Under the pieces are notes generated by a model. The model did not search any database. It saw nothing but the letters and a program-made list of their open reading frames with translations, and was not told the DNA's origin. Source: Pseudoxanthomonas broegbernensis (lineage in GTDB: Bacteria; Pseudomonadota; Gammaproteobacteria; Xanthomonadales; Xanthomonadaceae). Taken from it: 64,000 bases of DNA. The stretch spans positions 434,001 to 498,000 of the forward strand of contig NZ_JACHGU010000003.1 in NCBI RefSeq assembly GCF_014202435.1. The letters run 5' to 3'. A program made the translations under genes and the position numbers. This document shows, piece after piece, positions 1-7,626 of the stretch. The number at the start of each line of letters is the position of its first letter. Position 1 is the stretch's first letter.

Positions 1-32
1 TGGCTGCCGTCGGGGAGCGTGATCGTGATCAT
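1..32 (-). CDS. thrS: Threonyl-tRNA synthetase, first 10 codons only (partial)
   Basis: Reading the minus strand from base 32, the translation is MITITLPDGS and then leaves the window. That is the usual opening of bacterial threonine-tRNA ligase, the start of its N-terminal TGS domain. The enzyme charges tRNA-Thr in the cytoplasm. No alternative start lies upstream in frame, and no strong ribosome binding site is visible. A short Thr-rich leader peptide and a terminator lie upstream on the same strand and support the call. Only ten residues are visible, so the identification rests on that signature plus context. Confidence 0.72.
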   Translation of the reverse strand, partial: MITITLPDGS

Positions 33-87
33 GGGAGCTTCAACTGTTCGGTGCGCCGGCCCGGGGCCGACGCTGTTGCATTGGAGG

Positions 88-109
88 GCCCGCACGCGGG
101 TGCGCGGGC
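88..109 (-). other. GC-rich hairpin in the thrS leader
   Basis: The arms GCCCGCGCAC and GCGTGCGGGC (minus strand) are perfect complements around a 2-base loop. The hairpin lies between the putative attenuator terminator and the thrS start. It would fold in the thrS mRNA leader and may influence ribosome access or attenuation. Its function is inferred only from position. Confidence 0.4.
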
Positions 110-130
110 ACATGGCCCTTGGACGGGCGT

Positions 131-151
131 AAAAAAACGCCCTCGAGGGCG
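131..151 (-). terminator. Rho-independent terminator, candidate thrS attenuator
   Basis: On the minus strand a perfect 14-base palindrome (CGCCCTCGAGGGCG, 138-151) is followed directly by seven T residues (131-137). It lies 30 bases after the stop codon of a Thr-Thr-Thr leader peptide and about 100 bases before thrS. That is the layout of a classical transcription attenuator. Confidence 0.7.
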
Positions 152-180
152 CCTGCGGATCGGCGGGGCCCCGGCGGCAT

Positions 181-207
181 TCAGCGGTGGGCGGTGGTAG
201 TGCTCAT
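181..207 (-). CDS. Candidate threonine leader peptide MSTTTAHR
   Basis: This is an eight-codon minus-strand ORF encoding MSTTTAHR, with three consecutive threonine codons (ACT, ACC, ACC). It lies between a TAGAAT -10 box (286-291) and a terminator hairpin with a T-run (131-151), upstream of thrS. In amino-acid attenuators the ribosome stalls on such codons when the charged tRNA is scarce and so prevents terminator folding. The ribosome binding site is weak (only GAG is visible), which lowers confidence. Function is inferred from codon content and position. Confidence 0.5.
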   Translation of the reverse strand: MSTTTAHR

Positions 208-285
208 GTCGCACGCTCGGCCGGCGTTGCCGCGGGCCACCCTGCGGTTCTGGCGCACCGGCACCGTGCCGGCGGCAATGCGCCG

Positions 286-291
286 ATTCTA
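286..291 (-). promoter_or_regulatory. -10 box TAGAAT, probable promoter of the thrS leader transcript
   Basis: TAGAAT occurs on the minus strand about 78 bases before the leader-peptide start. The same hexamer precedes purM, kdsD and the M20 peptidase gene in this window. No convincing -35 box was found at the usual distance. Confidence 0.45.
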
Positions 292-388
292 GCCCAGCCT
301 GCCCGACGCCGGGCGAACCGGCCGCGCGGCCATGGCATGATGCCTGCTGCACCGCAGGATCCGGCTCGAAGGGGGAGAGGAGACCGGC

Positions 389-1420
389 ATGATCATCAAG
401 GGCAAGGCCACCTCGCTGGACATCGCGCACCTGGCCGGCGTTTCCCAGCCGACGGTGTCGCGCGCCCTGCGCGGCAGCCCGTCGGTCAATCCGGAGACCC
501 GGCGCCGGATCATGGCCATCGCCCGCGAGCTGAACTACAAGGTCGACAAGAACGCCTCCAACCTGCGTGCCCAGCAATCCGGCACCCTGGCCCTGCTGTT
601 CTTCGAGGACCCGACCCCGGACGACTCCCTGATCAACCCATTCTTCCACTCGATGCTCGGCTCGATCACCCGCGCCTGCGCCAGGCGCGGCTACGACCTG
701 CTGGTGTCCTTCCAGCAGTTGTCGACCAACTGGCACGCCGACTTCGGGGACACCCACAAGGCCGACGGGATCATCCTGCTCGGCTACGGCGACTACCTGG
801 AGTCGGAATCCAAGCTGCAGCGGCTGGTCGCCCAGGGCACGCACTTCGTGCGCTGGGGCGCGGCCCTGCCGGACGAGCCTGGGGTGTCGATCGGCTGCGA
901 CAATTTCCAGGGCGGGCACGACATCACCGCACACCTGCTGAACCGCGGCCGGTGCAGGATCGCCTTCCTCGGCCATGCCTCCGACCACTATCCCGAGTTC
1001 TTCGAGCGGTACCGCGGCTACGCCGGAGCGCTGCGCAAGGCGCGGCTGAAGCCGGACCCGGCCCTGCAGGCCGACGCCATCACCACCGAGCAATCCGGCT
1101 ACCAGGCCACCTGCGCCCTGCTGGCGGCCGGCAGGCCGTTCGATGCGTTGTTCGCGGCCAGCGACCTGATCGCCCTGGGCGCGATGAAGGCGCTGCGCGA
1201 GCACGGGCGGCGGATTCCCGAGGACGTGGCGGTGGCCGGCTTCGACGACATCGCCATGGCCGGCCTCACCCAGCCGGGGTTGTCGACGGTGCAGCAGGAC
1301 ACCAAGCAGGCCGGCGAAGTGCTGGTGGACAGCCTGATCCGGCTGATCCTGCGCGAGCCGGTGGAAAGCCGCAACCTGCCGGTGAAGCTGGTGCTGCGCG
1401 GCTCCACCGCCACCGGTTGA
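389..1420 (+). CDS. LacI/PurR-family transcriptional regulator of the maltodextrin locus
   Basis: A 343-residue LacI-family repressor. The N-terminal helix-turn-helix is clear (SLDIAHLAGVSQPTVSRAL, residues about 9-27), followed by the hinge and a periplasmic-binding-protein-like sugar-sensing domain ending in the usual GSTATG region. The start codon has a strong GGGGGAGAGGAG ribosome binding site. It is convergent with an amylase gene and sits at the edge of an alpha-glucan locus, so its effector is probably maltose or a derivative (inference). Two identical 14-bp sites, TGAATACGTATGCA, before the permease/amylase operon (4706-4719) and before the TonB receptor (11563-11576) are its likely operators: central TACGTA symmetry is typical of LacI-family sites. 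Confidence 0.88.
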   Translation: MIIKGKATSLDIAHLAGVSQPTVSRALRGSPSVNPETRRRIMAIARELNYKVDKNASNLRAQQSGTLALLFFEDPTPDDSLINPFFHSMLGSITRACARRGYDLLVSFQQLSTNWHADFGDTHKADGIILLGYGDYLESESKLQRLVAQGTHFVRWGAALPDEPGVSIGCDNFQGGHDITAHLLNRGRCRIAFLGHASDHYPEFFERYRGYAGALRKARLKPDPALQADAITTEQSGYQATCALLAAGRPFDALFAASDLIALGAMKALREHGRRIPEDVAVAGFDDIAMAGLTQPGLSTVQQDTKQAGEVLVDSLIRLILREPVESRNLPVKLVLRGSTATG

Positions 1421-1470
1421 ACGCCGCGGCACGCGCCGGCGGCCGGCGGCAGAGGCGGCGGAAAGCCGCC

Positions 1471-3129
1471 TCAGTGCGCCGGCATCGATTCCGCCAGGCG
1501 TGCGCGCAGGTCGGCACGGGTCAGCGGCGCATCGAAGAAGAACACGCGCACGCCATGCGCCGGCACCTCGACGCGCAGGCGCCTGCCGACCTGCAGCGCT
1601 TCCCCGCTGAAGCCATCGCGCCACGCGCCGGGCTGCAGGTGGCCGGCCACGCTCATCGTCCGCGCCCGGTCGCCCTTGTTCAGAAGCACCAGCGCGGTCT
1701 GCGCGGTATCGCCGTGCTGGTAGACACGGTAGAACGCGGCGGTGTCGCCGGACAGGCGCAGGTTGAGCTGCAAGCCGCGCTGCAGGGCCGGCGACGCCCG
1801 GCGCAGGGTGGCGATACGCTGCAGCGACTGGAAGATCGGGCTTTTGTGCGCCGCGTCGATCCGCTCCTGGCCGAAGTAGGCGCGGTTGCCGCCGTGCTCG
1901 GCCTGGCCGCGCATGAAGCCGGTCTCCGAGCCGTAGTAGACCACCGGGATGCCGCGCGCGGTGAACAGCCAGTTGTGCGCGTCGATGAAGCCGGCGTCGT
2001 CCGCATCCAGCCGGCGCATGTCGTGGTTGTCGTAGAAGGTGGCCAGGTCGTAGGGGTTGGCGTAGGGCCCGCCTTGCAGATGCAGCGCCGGCAGCAGCCG
2101 CTCGAAGCCGGCGCGCTTGCGCCCGAACGCCTCGTCCATGGCCTGCTTCATCGGGAAGTCGAGCACGCTGATGCCGCCGTTCTCGGGCAGGGTGAACGGA
2201 GCGATGCCGGCCGCGTCGTAGTCGAAGGCCTCGCCGAACATGTACATGCCCGGGTGCTCGGCGCGGATGCGGTCGGCGAAGGCCTTCCAGAACGGCAGCG
2301 GCTGGTGGCGGATGGTGTCGATCCGCAGCGCGTCCACGCCCTGCCCGATCCAGTGCAGGTAGGCGCTGGCCAGGTAGTCCATCACCGCCGGGTTGTCCGC
2401 GTTCAGGTCGCCCAGTTGGGCCAGGTCGGGCCTGGCGTTGTAGAAGGCGTGCAGCGGTTCGCTGGCCGGGTCCAGCTTCTCCGGCGGCAGGTTCTGGTGG
2501 TCGGCCACCAGTTCCCCCTGCGCGTCGAACAACTGGCCGTACTGTGGCTGCGCCACCGGCATGGTCCAGGCCGGCGAGCCATGGTTGGCGACGATGTCCA
2601 GCACGGTCTTCAAGCCGTGCGCGCGCAGGCCGGCGGTCAGGCCGGCGAAGTCCAGGCCCGCGCTGGGCAGGTGCTCGTCCAGCCTGTGGAAGTTCACGCC
2701 CCAGTAGCCGTGGTAGCCGGTCTTGCCGCGGTCGGTGAGGAAGCCGTCGCAGGTGACCGGATCGCCACCGGTGAAGGCCTGGTCCGGGTTGTCGACGATC
2801 GGCGTGATCCACACCGCGGTGAAGCCCAGGTCGCGGATGTAGCCGGCGTTGTCGAGCAGGCCGCGGAAGTCGCCGCCCAGGTAGCCGATGTTGCCGACCT
2901 GCCCGTCGCATGGCGGCAGCGGGATGTCGAAGGTGCGGTGCGGGCCGCCCTGCCCGCGGTGGTCGTTGGCCGTGTCGCCGTTGACGAAGCGGTCGGTGAG
3001 GACGAAGTACACCGCCTCGGCCGCGAACGGCTCCAGGGTGCCGTAGTAGTCCTCGCCCGCGGCCGCCATCGCCGTGAACGCACCGCCGGCCAGGGCCAGC
3101 CCCGCCGCGATCGCCAGGCCGCGGATCAT
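1471..3129 (-). CDS. Exported GH13 alpha-amylase / cyclomaltodextrin glucanotransferase-like enzyme
   Basis: 552 residues when started at the ATG that overlaps the permease stop codon (ATGA). The reading frame stays open upstream inside the permease gene, but that part is not coding here. An N-terminal signal peptide (hydrophobic residues 5-22, cleavage near AMA) predicts export. GH13 motifs are intact: nucleophile Asp271 in DALRIDTIRH, acid/base Glu300 in MFGEAFD and transition-state Asp370 in YDNHD. It hydrolyses or transglycosylates alpha-1,4-glucans outside the cytoplasm. Sequence style is close to xanthomonad proteins annotated as CGTases, but cyclising activity cannot be judged. It is cotranscribed with the upstream permease and converges on the LacI-type regulator. 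Confidence 0.85.
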   Translation of the reverse strand: MIRGLAIAAGLALAGGAFTAMAAAGEDYYGTLEPFAAEAVYFVLTDRFVNGDTANDHRGQGGPHRTFDIPLPPCDGQVGNIGYLGGDFRGLLDNAGYIRDLGFTAVWITPIVDNPDQAFTGGDPVTCDGFLTDRGKTGYHGYWGVNFHRLDEHLPSAGLDFAGLTAGLRAHGLKTVLDIVANHGSPAWTMPVAQPQYGQLFDAQGELVADHQNLPPEKLDPASEPLHAFYNARPDLAQLGDLNADNPAVMDYLASAYLHWIGQGVDALRIDTIRHQPLPFWKAFADRIRAEHPGMYMFGEAFDYDAAGIAPFTLPENGGISVLDFPMKQAMDEAFGRKRAGFERLLPALHLQGGPYANPYDLATFYDNHDMRRLDADDAGFIDAHNWLFTARGIPVVYYGSETGFMRGQAEHGGNRAYFGQERIDAAHKSPIFQSLQRIATLRRASPALQRGLQLNLRLSGDTAAFYRVYQHGDTAQTALVLLNKGDRARTMSVAGHLQPGAWRDGFSGEALQVGRRLRVEVPAHGVRVFFFDAPLTRADLRARLAESMPAH

Positions 3130-4613
3130 GCCTTGGCCTCCATCGCCGGCGGCCGCGGCACCCGCAGCACGCACAGGCCCGCCAGCGCCAGGCTGGCCCC
3201 GCCCAGCGCCAGCGCCCACAGCGGCCGCCCGCCGAACAGCGATTTCAGCAGGAAGCCGAGCAGGCTGGCCGCGACCAGTTGCGGGATGACGATGAAGAAA
3301 TTGAAGATGCCCATGTACACGCCCATCTTCGCCGCCGGCAGGCTGTCGGACAGCATCGCGTAGGGCAGCGACAGGATCGAGGCCCAGGCGAAGCCCACCC
3401 CCAGCATCGGCAGCAGCAGCCATTGCGGGTCGCGCACCAGCAGGAAGGACAGCAGGCCGGCCGCGCCCAGCCACAGGTTGAGCAGGTGCGCGCCGCGCAG
3501 GCCCAGCGCGCGCGCCATCCATGGGATGGCGATGGCGGCCAGCGCGGCGAAGCCGTTATAGGCGGCGAACAGCACGCCCACCCAGTTGGCGCCCTCGTTG
3601 TAGGCCACCGAGGTGGGGTCGTCGCTGCCGAAGTGCACCCCGGCCACCGCCGCGGTGGTGTAGATCCACATGGCGAACAGGGCGAACCAGGAGAAGAACT
3701 GCACCACCGCCAGGCGGCGCATGGCCAGCGGCATCGCCCGCAGGTCGGACAGGATCGTCGGCAGCATGCCACCGGCTGGGAGCACGCGCGCCACCAGCAG
3801 CAGCGCGCCGTAGGCGATGGACATGCCGGCCAGCACGTACAGCATCCGGTCCCAGCCGCGCGCGGCGATCAGCGCGGCAAGCGCCAGGCCGGCCAGCAGC
3901 CAGGGCAGCGCCGCGACCGCCGGCGCCTGCAGGCCGCCGCCCGCCCCCCGTACGGGGGGCGGCTGCGCGCCATCGAAACGGGCCAGCGCCTCGGGCGGGT
4001 ACTCGCGGGTGCGCAGCACGGTCCAGCCGATCGCGGCGAACAGCACCGCGCCGCCGAAGTAGAACGCGTAGCGCACCGTGTCCGGCACCTCGCCCGGCGC
4101 GGCGGTGTTGGCCACGCCGGCCCTGGCCAGCAGCCAGGGCAGCAGGCTGGCCACGATGGCCCCGGCGCCGATGAAGAAACTCTGCATCGCATAGCCGCCG
4201 GCGCGCTGCGACGACGGCAGTTGGTCGCCGACGAAGGCGCGGAACGGCTCCATCGAAATGTTGATCGACGCGTCCAGGATCCACAGCATGCCCGCCGCGA
4301 TCCACAGCGTCGGCGAGTTGGGCATCGCGAACAGCGCCAGCGTGGCCAGGATGGCGCCGGCGAGGAAGTACGGGCGGCGCCGGCCGAGCCGGGTCCAGGT
4401 GCGGTCGGAGAAGTAGCCGACCACCGGCTGCACCAGCAGCCCGGTCAGCGGCGCGGCGATCCACAGGCCGGGCACCTGCTCCATGTCCGCGCCCAGGGTC
4501 TGGAAGATGCGGCTCACGTTGGCGTTCTGCAGGGCGAAGCCGAACTGGATGCCCAGGAAGCCGAAGCACATGTTCCAGATCTGCCAGAAAGACAGGCGCG
4601 GTTTGCTTTCCAT
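3126..4613 (-). CDS. MFS/GPH-type sugar transporter, probable maltose permease
   Basis: 495 residues, highly hydrophobic, with about 12 predicted membrane helices. The N-terminal FWQIWNMCFGFLGIQFGFALQ and the loop after helix 2 containing SDRTWTRLGRRRP are typical of glycoside/sucrose-maltose permeases of the MFS/GPH group. It should import maltose or short maltodextrins released by the locus enzymes across the inner membrane. The stop overlaps the amylase start by ATGA, indicating translational coupling. The ribosome binding site GGAGGGG is strong. The operator TGAATACGTATGCA lies at 4706-4719 and a TACCAT hexamer at 4672-4677. Exact substrate is inferred from context. Confidence 0.85.
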   Translation of the reverse strand: MESKPRLSFWQIWNMCFGFLGIQFGFALQNANVSRIFQTLGADMEQVPGLWIAAPLTGLLVQPVVGYFSDRTWTRLGRRRPYFLAGAILATLALFAMPNSPTLWIAAGMLWILDASINISMEPFRAFVGDQLPSSQRAGGYAMQSFFIGAGAIVASLLPWLLARAGVANTAAPGEVPDTVRYAFYFGGAVLFAAIGWTVLRTREYPPEALARFDGAQPPPVRGAGGGLQAPAVAALPWLLAGLALAALIAARGWDRMLYVLAGMSIAYGALLLVARVLPAGGMLPTILSDLRAMPLAMRRLAVVQFFSWFALFAMWIYTTAAVAGVHFGSDDPTSVAYNEGANWVGVLFAAYNGFAALAAIAIPWMARALGLRGAHLLNLWLGAAGLLSFLLVRDPQWLLLPMLGVGFAWASILSLPYAMLSDSLPAAKMGVYMGIFNFFIVIPQLVAASLLGFLLKSLFGGRPLWALALGGASLALAGLCVLRVPRPPAMEAKA

Positions 4614-4671
4614 CGAGCAGTTCCCCCCTCCGGGAATCACGGATGCGATGGGCGCCTGGCGCCCTCGGGCC

Positions 4672-4719
4672 ATGGTAGAGGCGCGTCCGCCACGGCGGGC
4701 GTCGATGCATACGTATTCA
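4672..4719 (-). promoter_or_regulatory. LacI-type operator plus TACCAT hexamer before the permease/amylase operon
   Basis: Read on the minus strand, TGAATACGTATGCA (4706-4719, a near-palindrome centred on TACGTA) is followed after exactly 28 bases by TACCAT (4672-4677), a plausible -10 box. The same 14-mer, spacing and hexamer recur before the TonB receptor at 11563-11610. No -35 box is evident at 17 bases in either copy. The site also lies 98 bases upstream of the divergent pullulanase gene, so it may serve both directions. Confidence 0.7.
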
Positions 4720-4816
4720 TCGGTGCGACGGGCCGGCAAGTGGACGCTGCGTGGAATAGTGCGAGCGCCGCGCACGGTGCGGCACGACGCATACCGCCAT
4801 TCCCGGGAGGGGAAAC

Positions 4817-7618
4817 ATGGGACATGTGACGCGCGGCAGCGGCCTACGCCGCCGCGAAACGGCCGCAACCGGCGGACGACGCTGGCGGGCCGGCGGGCTC
4901 GTGGCCCTGCTGTCGTCGCCTGCGATGGCGATGGCGGGCGCCGCCCCACCGCCGCTGGCCGACTGCGATGCCGGCTTCCAGGCCGTGCTGGCCGCCGATG
5001 CGCATGCACCCGCGCAGGCGCGCGCGCTGTGGCTGGACCGGCGCACCCTGCTATGGCCCGGCGCCGGCAACGGCCCCGCCCATCGCTACCGCCTGTACCA
5101 CGCCCCGCACGGCGGCATCCGCGCCGAACCGGGCCGGCCAGTGGCCGGTGCCACGGGTGCCATCGCACTGCACGCGGCATCGTTCCCGGCGGACGCGGCG
5201 GTGGCGCGCCGCTTCGCCCATGCCGGCGAAGGCGCCATCCTGTCGCACGCGCTCGACGACGGACGCCTGCGCGAGCTGCTGCGCCAGGCACTGGTGCTGG
5301 TGCGCGAGGACCCGGCCGGCCGGGTGCTGGAAGCCACTGCGCTGCAACATGCCGGCGCGCTGGACGACCTCTACGCCGGCGCCGTCGACGCGCCGGGGCT
5401 GGGCGCGCACCCTTCCGCCGCCGGCACCGCCTTCGGCGTGTGGGCGCCCACCGCGCGGGCGGTGTCGGTATGCCTGTACGAGGACGATCGCTCGCCCGCG
5501 ACGCGACGCGAACCGCTGCGCCTGGATCCGGCCACGGGCCTGTGGACGTCGGTCCTGCCCGGCGACCTGCGCGGCCGCTACTACACCTACCTGGTCGATG
5601 CCTACGTGCGCGGCGTCGGCCTGGTCCGCAACCGGGTGACCGACCCCTACGCCGCCAGCCTGGGCGCGGACTCGCGGCGCAGCTACGTGGCCGACCTCGA
5701 CGATCCGGCACTCGCGCCGCCCGGCTGGGACGCGGCCCCGCGCCCGGCGCCGCTGCGCGCGCAGGCGGACATGTCGATCTACGAACTGCACGTGCGCGAC
5801 TTCTCGATCGGCGATGCCAGCGTGCCGCCGGCGCACCGCGGCAAGTACCTGGCCTTCACCGACGCGCGCAGCGCCGGCATGGCCCACCTGCGCGAACTCG
5901 CGCGCGCCGGCCTGACCGACCTGCACCTGCTGCCGGTCTACGACTTCGCCAGCGTGCCCGAGGCCGCCTGCGCCACGCCGCAGGTCCCGGAGGCCGCGGC
6001 CGACAGCCCCGCGCAGCAGGCCGCGGTGATGGCCCAGGCCGCACGCGACTGCTTCAACTGGGGCTACGACCCCTTCCACTTCAACGCACCGGAAGGCAGC
6101 TACGCCAGCGACCCCTTCGACGGGGCCGCGCGCATCCGCCAGTTCCGGGCCATGGTGATGGCCCTGCACGCGCTGGGCCTGCGGGTGGGCATGGACGTGG
6201 TCTACAACCACACCTACGCCGCCGGCCAGGACGAGGCCTCGGTGCTGGACCGGATCGTCCCCGGCTACTACCACCGCCTCGACGCGGCCGGGAACATCGA
6301 GCGCAGCACCTGCTGCGAGAACACCGCCACCGAGCACGCGATGATGGCGCGGCTGATGATCGACTCGGCCGAATGGTGGGTCCGCCACTACCGGATCGAC
6401 TCGTTCCGCTTCGACCTGATGGGCCAACAGCCGCGCGCGGCGATGGAGGCGCTGCAGCGCCGGGTGGACGCGGCCGCGGGCCGCCGCGTGCAGTTGATCG
6501 GCGAGGGCTGGAACTTCGGCGAGGTGGCCGACGGGGCGCGCTTCGTCCAGGCCTCGCAGCTTTCGCTGGCCGGCAGCGGCATCGGCACGTTCAGCGACCG
6601 CGCCCGCGACGCGCTGCGCGGCGGCGGCCCGGGCGACCGCGGCCGCGACAAGGTCGCCCGGCAGGGCTGGCTCAACGGGCTGGCCTACGCACCCAACGAC
6701 GCGGCCGACCCCGCGCTCGGCCGCGCCGACCTGCTGCGCGCCGCGGACCTGGTCCGCGTCGGCCTGGCCGGCACCCTGCGCGACTACGTGCTGGCCACCG
6801 CCGACGGCACCGCACGGCCGCTGCATGCGATCGACTACAACGGCCAGCCGGCCGGCTATGCCGCCGCCCCGGGCGAAGTGGTCAACTACGTCGAGAACCA
6901 CGACAACGAGACCCTGTACGACCTCAACGCCTACCGCCTGCCGGCCGGCACCCCGGCCGCCGAGCGCGTGCGGGTGCAGGTGCTGGGCATGACCACCACC
7001 GCGCTCAGCCAGGGCGTGGCCTACTTCCATGCCGGCGTCGACACCCTGCGCTCCAAGTCGATGGACCGCAACAGCTTCGATTCGGGCGACTGGTTCAACC
7101 GGATGGACTGGACCTATCGCGACAACTTCTTCGGTACCGGCCTGCCGCCGGCCAGCGGCAACGGCCAGGACTGGCCGTGGATCGCCCCGCGCCTGGCCGA
7201 CGCCTCGATCAAACCGGCGCCGGCCGACATCGCCTTCGCCCGCGACGCCCTGCGCGACCTGCTGCGGATCCGCGCCAGCTCGTCGCTGTTCCGCCTGCGC
7301 AGCGCCGAAGAGGTGTCCGCACGGCTGGTCTTCCCCAACAGCGGGCCGGCGCAGAACCCGCTGGCGATCGCCGGCCACCTCGATGGCCGTGGCCATCCCG
7401 GCGCCGGCTTCGGCCAGGTCCTCTACCTGATCAACGCCGCGCCGCAGGCGCAGGTGCTGGAGTTGCCGTCCGAACGCGGCAAGCGCTACGTCCTGCACCC
7501 GGTACACCGGGCTCCCGGCGCGGCCGACCATCGGCCGCGCGAGCAGGCCCGCTTCGATTCCGCACGCGGCCGCTTCACCGTGCCGCCGCGCACTGCCCTC
7601 GTGTACGTCCTGGAGTGA
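4817..7618 (+). CDS. Pullulanase-type alpha-1,6-glucosidase (GH13), exported
   Basis: 933 residues. An N-terminal arginine-rich segment and hydrophobic stretch (residues 24-40, ending AMAMAGA) look like an export signal. An N-terminal beta domain follows, then a CBM48-like module ([20 protein letters not shown], about residues 203-222) and a GH13 barrel with [29 protein letters not shown] (nucleophile Asp533), GEGWNFGE (acid/base Glu563) and VENHDNE (Asp696). The YDFASVPE region is diagnostic of alpha-1,6-glucosidases of the pullulanase/limit-dextrinase type, which cleave branch points of glycogen, amylopectin and pullulan. The ribosome binding site GGGAGGGG is strong. It is divergent from the permease and followed within a few bases by the GH97 gene. 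Confidence 0.87.
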   Translation: MGHVTRGSGLRRRETAATGGRRWRAGGLVALLSSPAMAMAGAAPPPLADCDAGFQAVLAADAHAPAQARALWLDRRTLLWPGAGNGPAHRYRLYHAPHGGIRAEPGRPVAGATGAIALHAASFPADAAVARRFAHAGEGAILSHALDDGRLRELLRQALVLVREDPAGRVLEATALQHAGALDDLYAGAVDAPGLGAHPSAAGTAFGVWAPTARAVSVCLYEDDRSPATRREPLRLDPATGLWTSVLPGDLRGRYYTYLVDAYVRGVGLVRNRVTDPYAASLGADSRRSYVADLDDPALAPPGWDAAPRPAPLRAQADMSIYELHVRDFSIGDASVPPAHRGKYLAFTDARSAGMAHLRELARAGLTDLHLLPVYDFASVPEAACATPQVPEAAADSPAQQAAVMAQAARDCFNWGYDPFHFNAPEGSYASDPFDGAARIRQFRAMVMALHALGLRVGMDVVYNHTYAAGQDEASVLDRIVPGYYHRLDAAGNIERSTCCENTATEHAMMARLMIDSAEWWVRHYRIDSFRFDLMGQQPRAAMEALQRRVDAAAGRRVQLIGEGWNFGEVADGARFVQASQLSLAGSGIGTFSDRARDALRGGGPGDRGRDKVARQGWLNGLAYAPNDAADPALGRADLLRAADLVRVGLAGTLRDYVLATADGTARPLHAIDYNGQPAGYAAAPGEVVNYVENHDNETLYDLNAYRLPAGTPAAERVRVQVLGMTTTALSQGVAYFHAGVDTLRSKSMDRNSFDSGDWFNRMDWTYRDNFFGTGLPPASGNGQDWPWIAPRLADASIKPAPADIAFARDALRDLLRIRASSSLFRLRSAEEVSARLVFPNSGPAQNPLAIAGHLDGRGHPGAGFGQVLYLINAAPQAQVLELPSERGKRYVLHPVHRAPGAADHRPREQARFDSARGRFTVPPRTALVYVLE

Positions 7619-7626
7619 ACATCGCC

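Noticed and set aside
1452-1472. GAGGCGGC-GGAAA-GCCGCCTC hairpin between lacI and amylase as a terminator
   Set aside because: The stem is perfect but overlaps the amylase stop and has no T-run on either strand.
29-2911. Very long antisense frames opposite real genes (for example 960 to 1753 codons)
   Set aside because: In about 70% GC DNA stop codons are rare in all frames. These frames are Arg/Ala/Pro/Gly-rich with no domain signatures and run across several genes.
3126-5711. Long minus-strand extension of the permease frame (861 residues)
   Set aside because: The upstream part overlaps the pullulanase coding region and the operator, and is Arg/Pro-rich shadow sequence. The ATG at 4613 has a strong ribosome binding site and begins the conserved domain.
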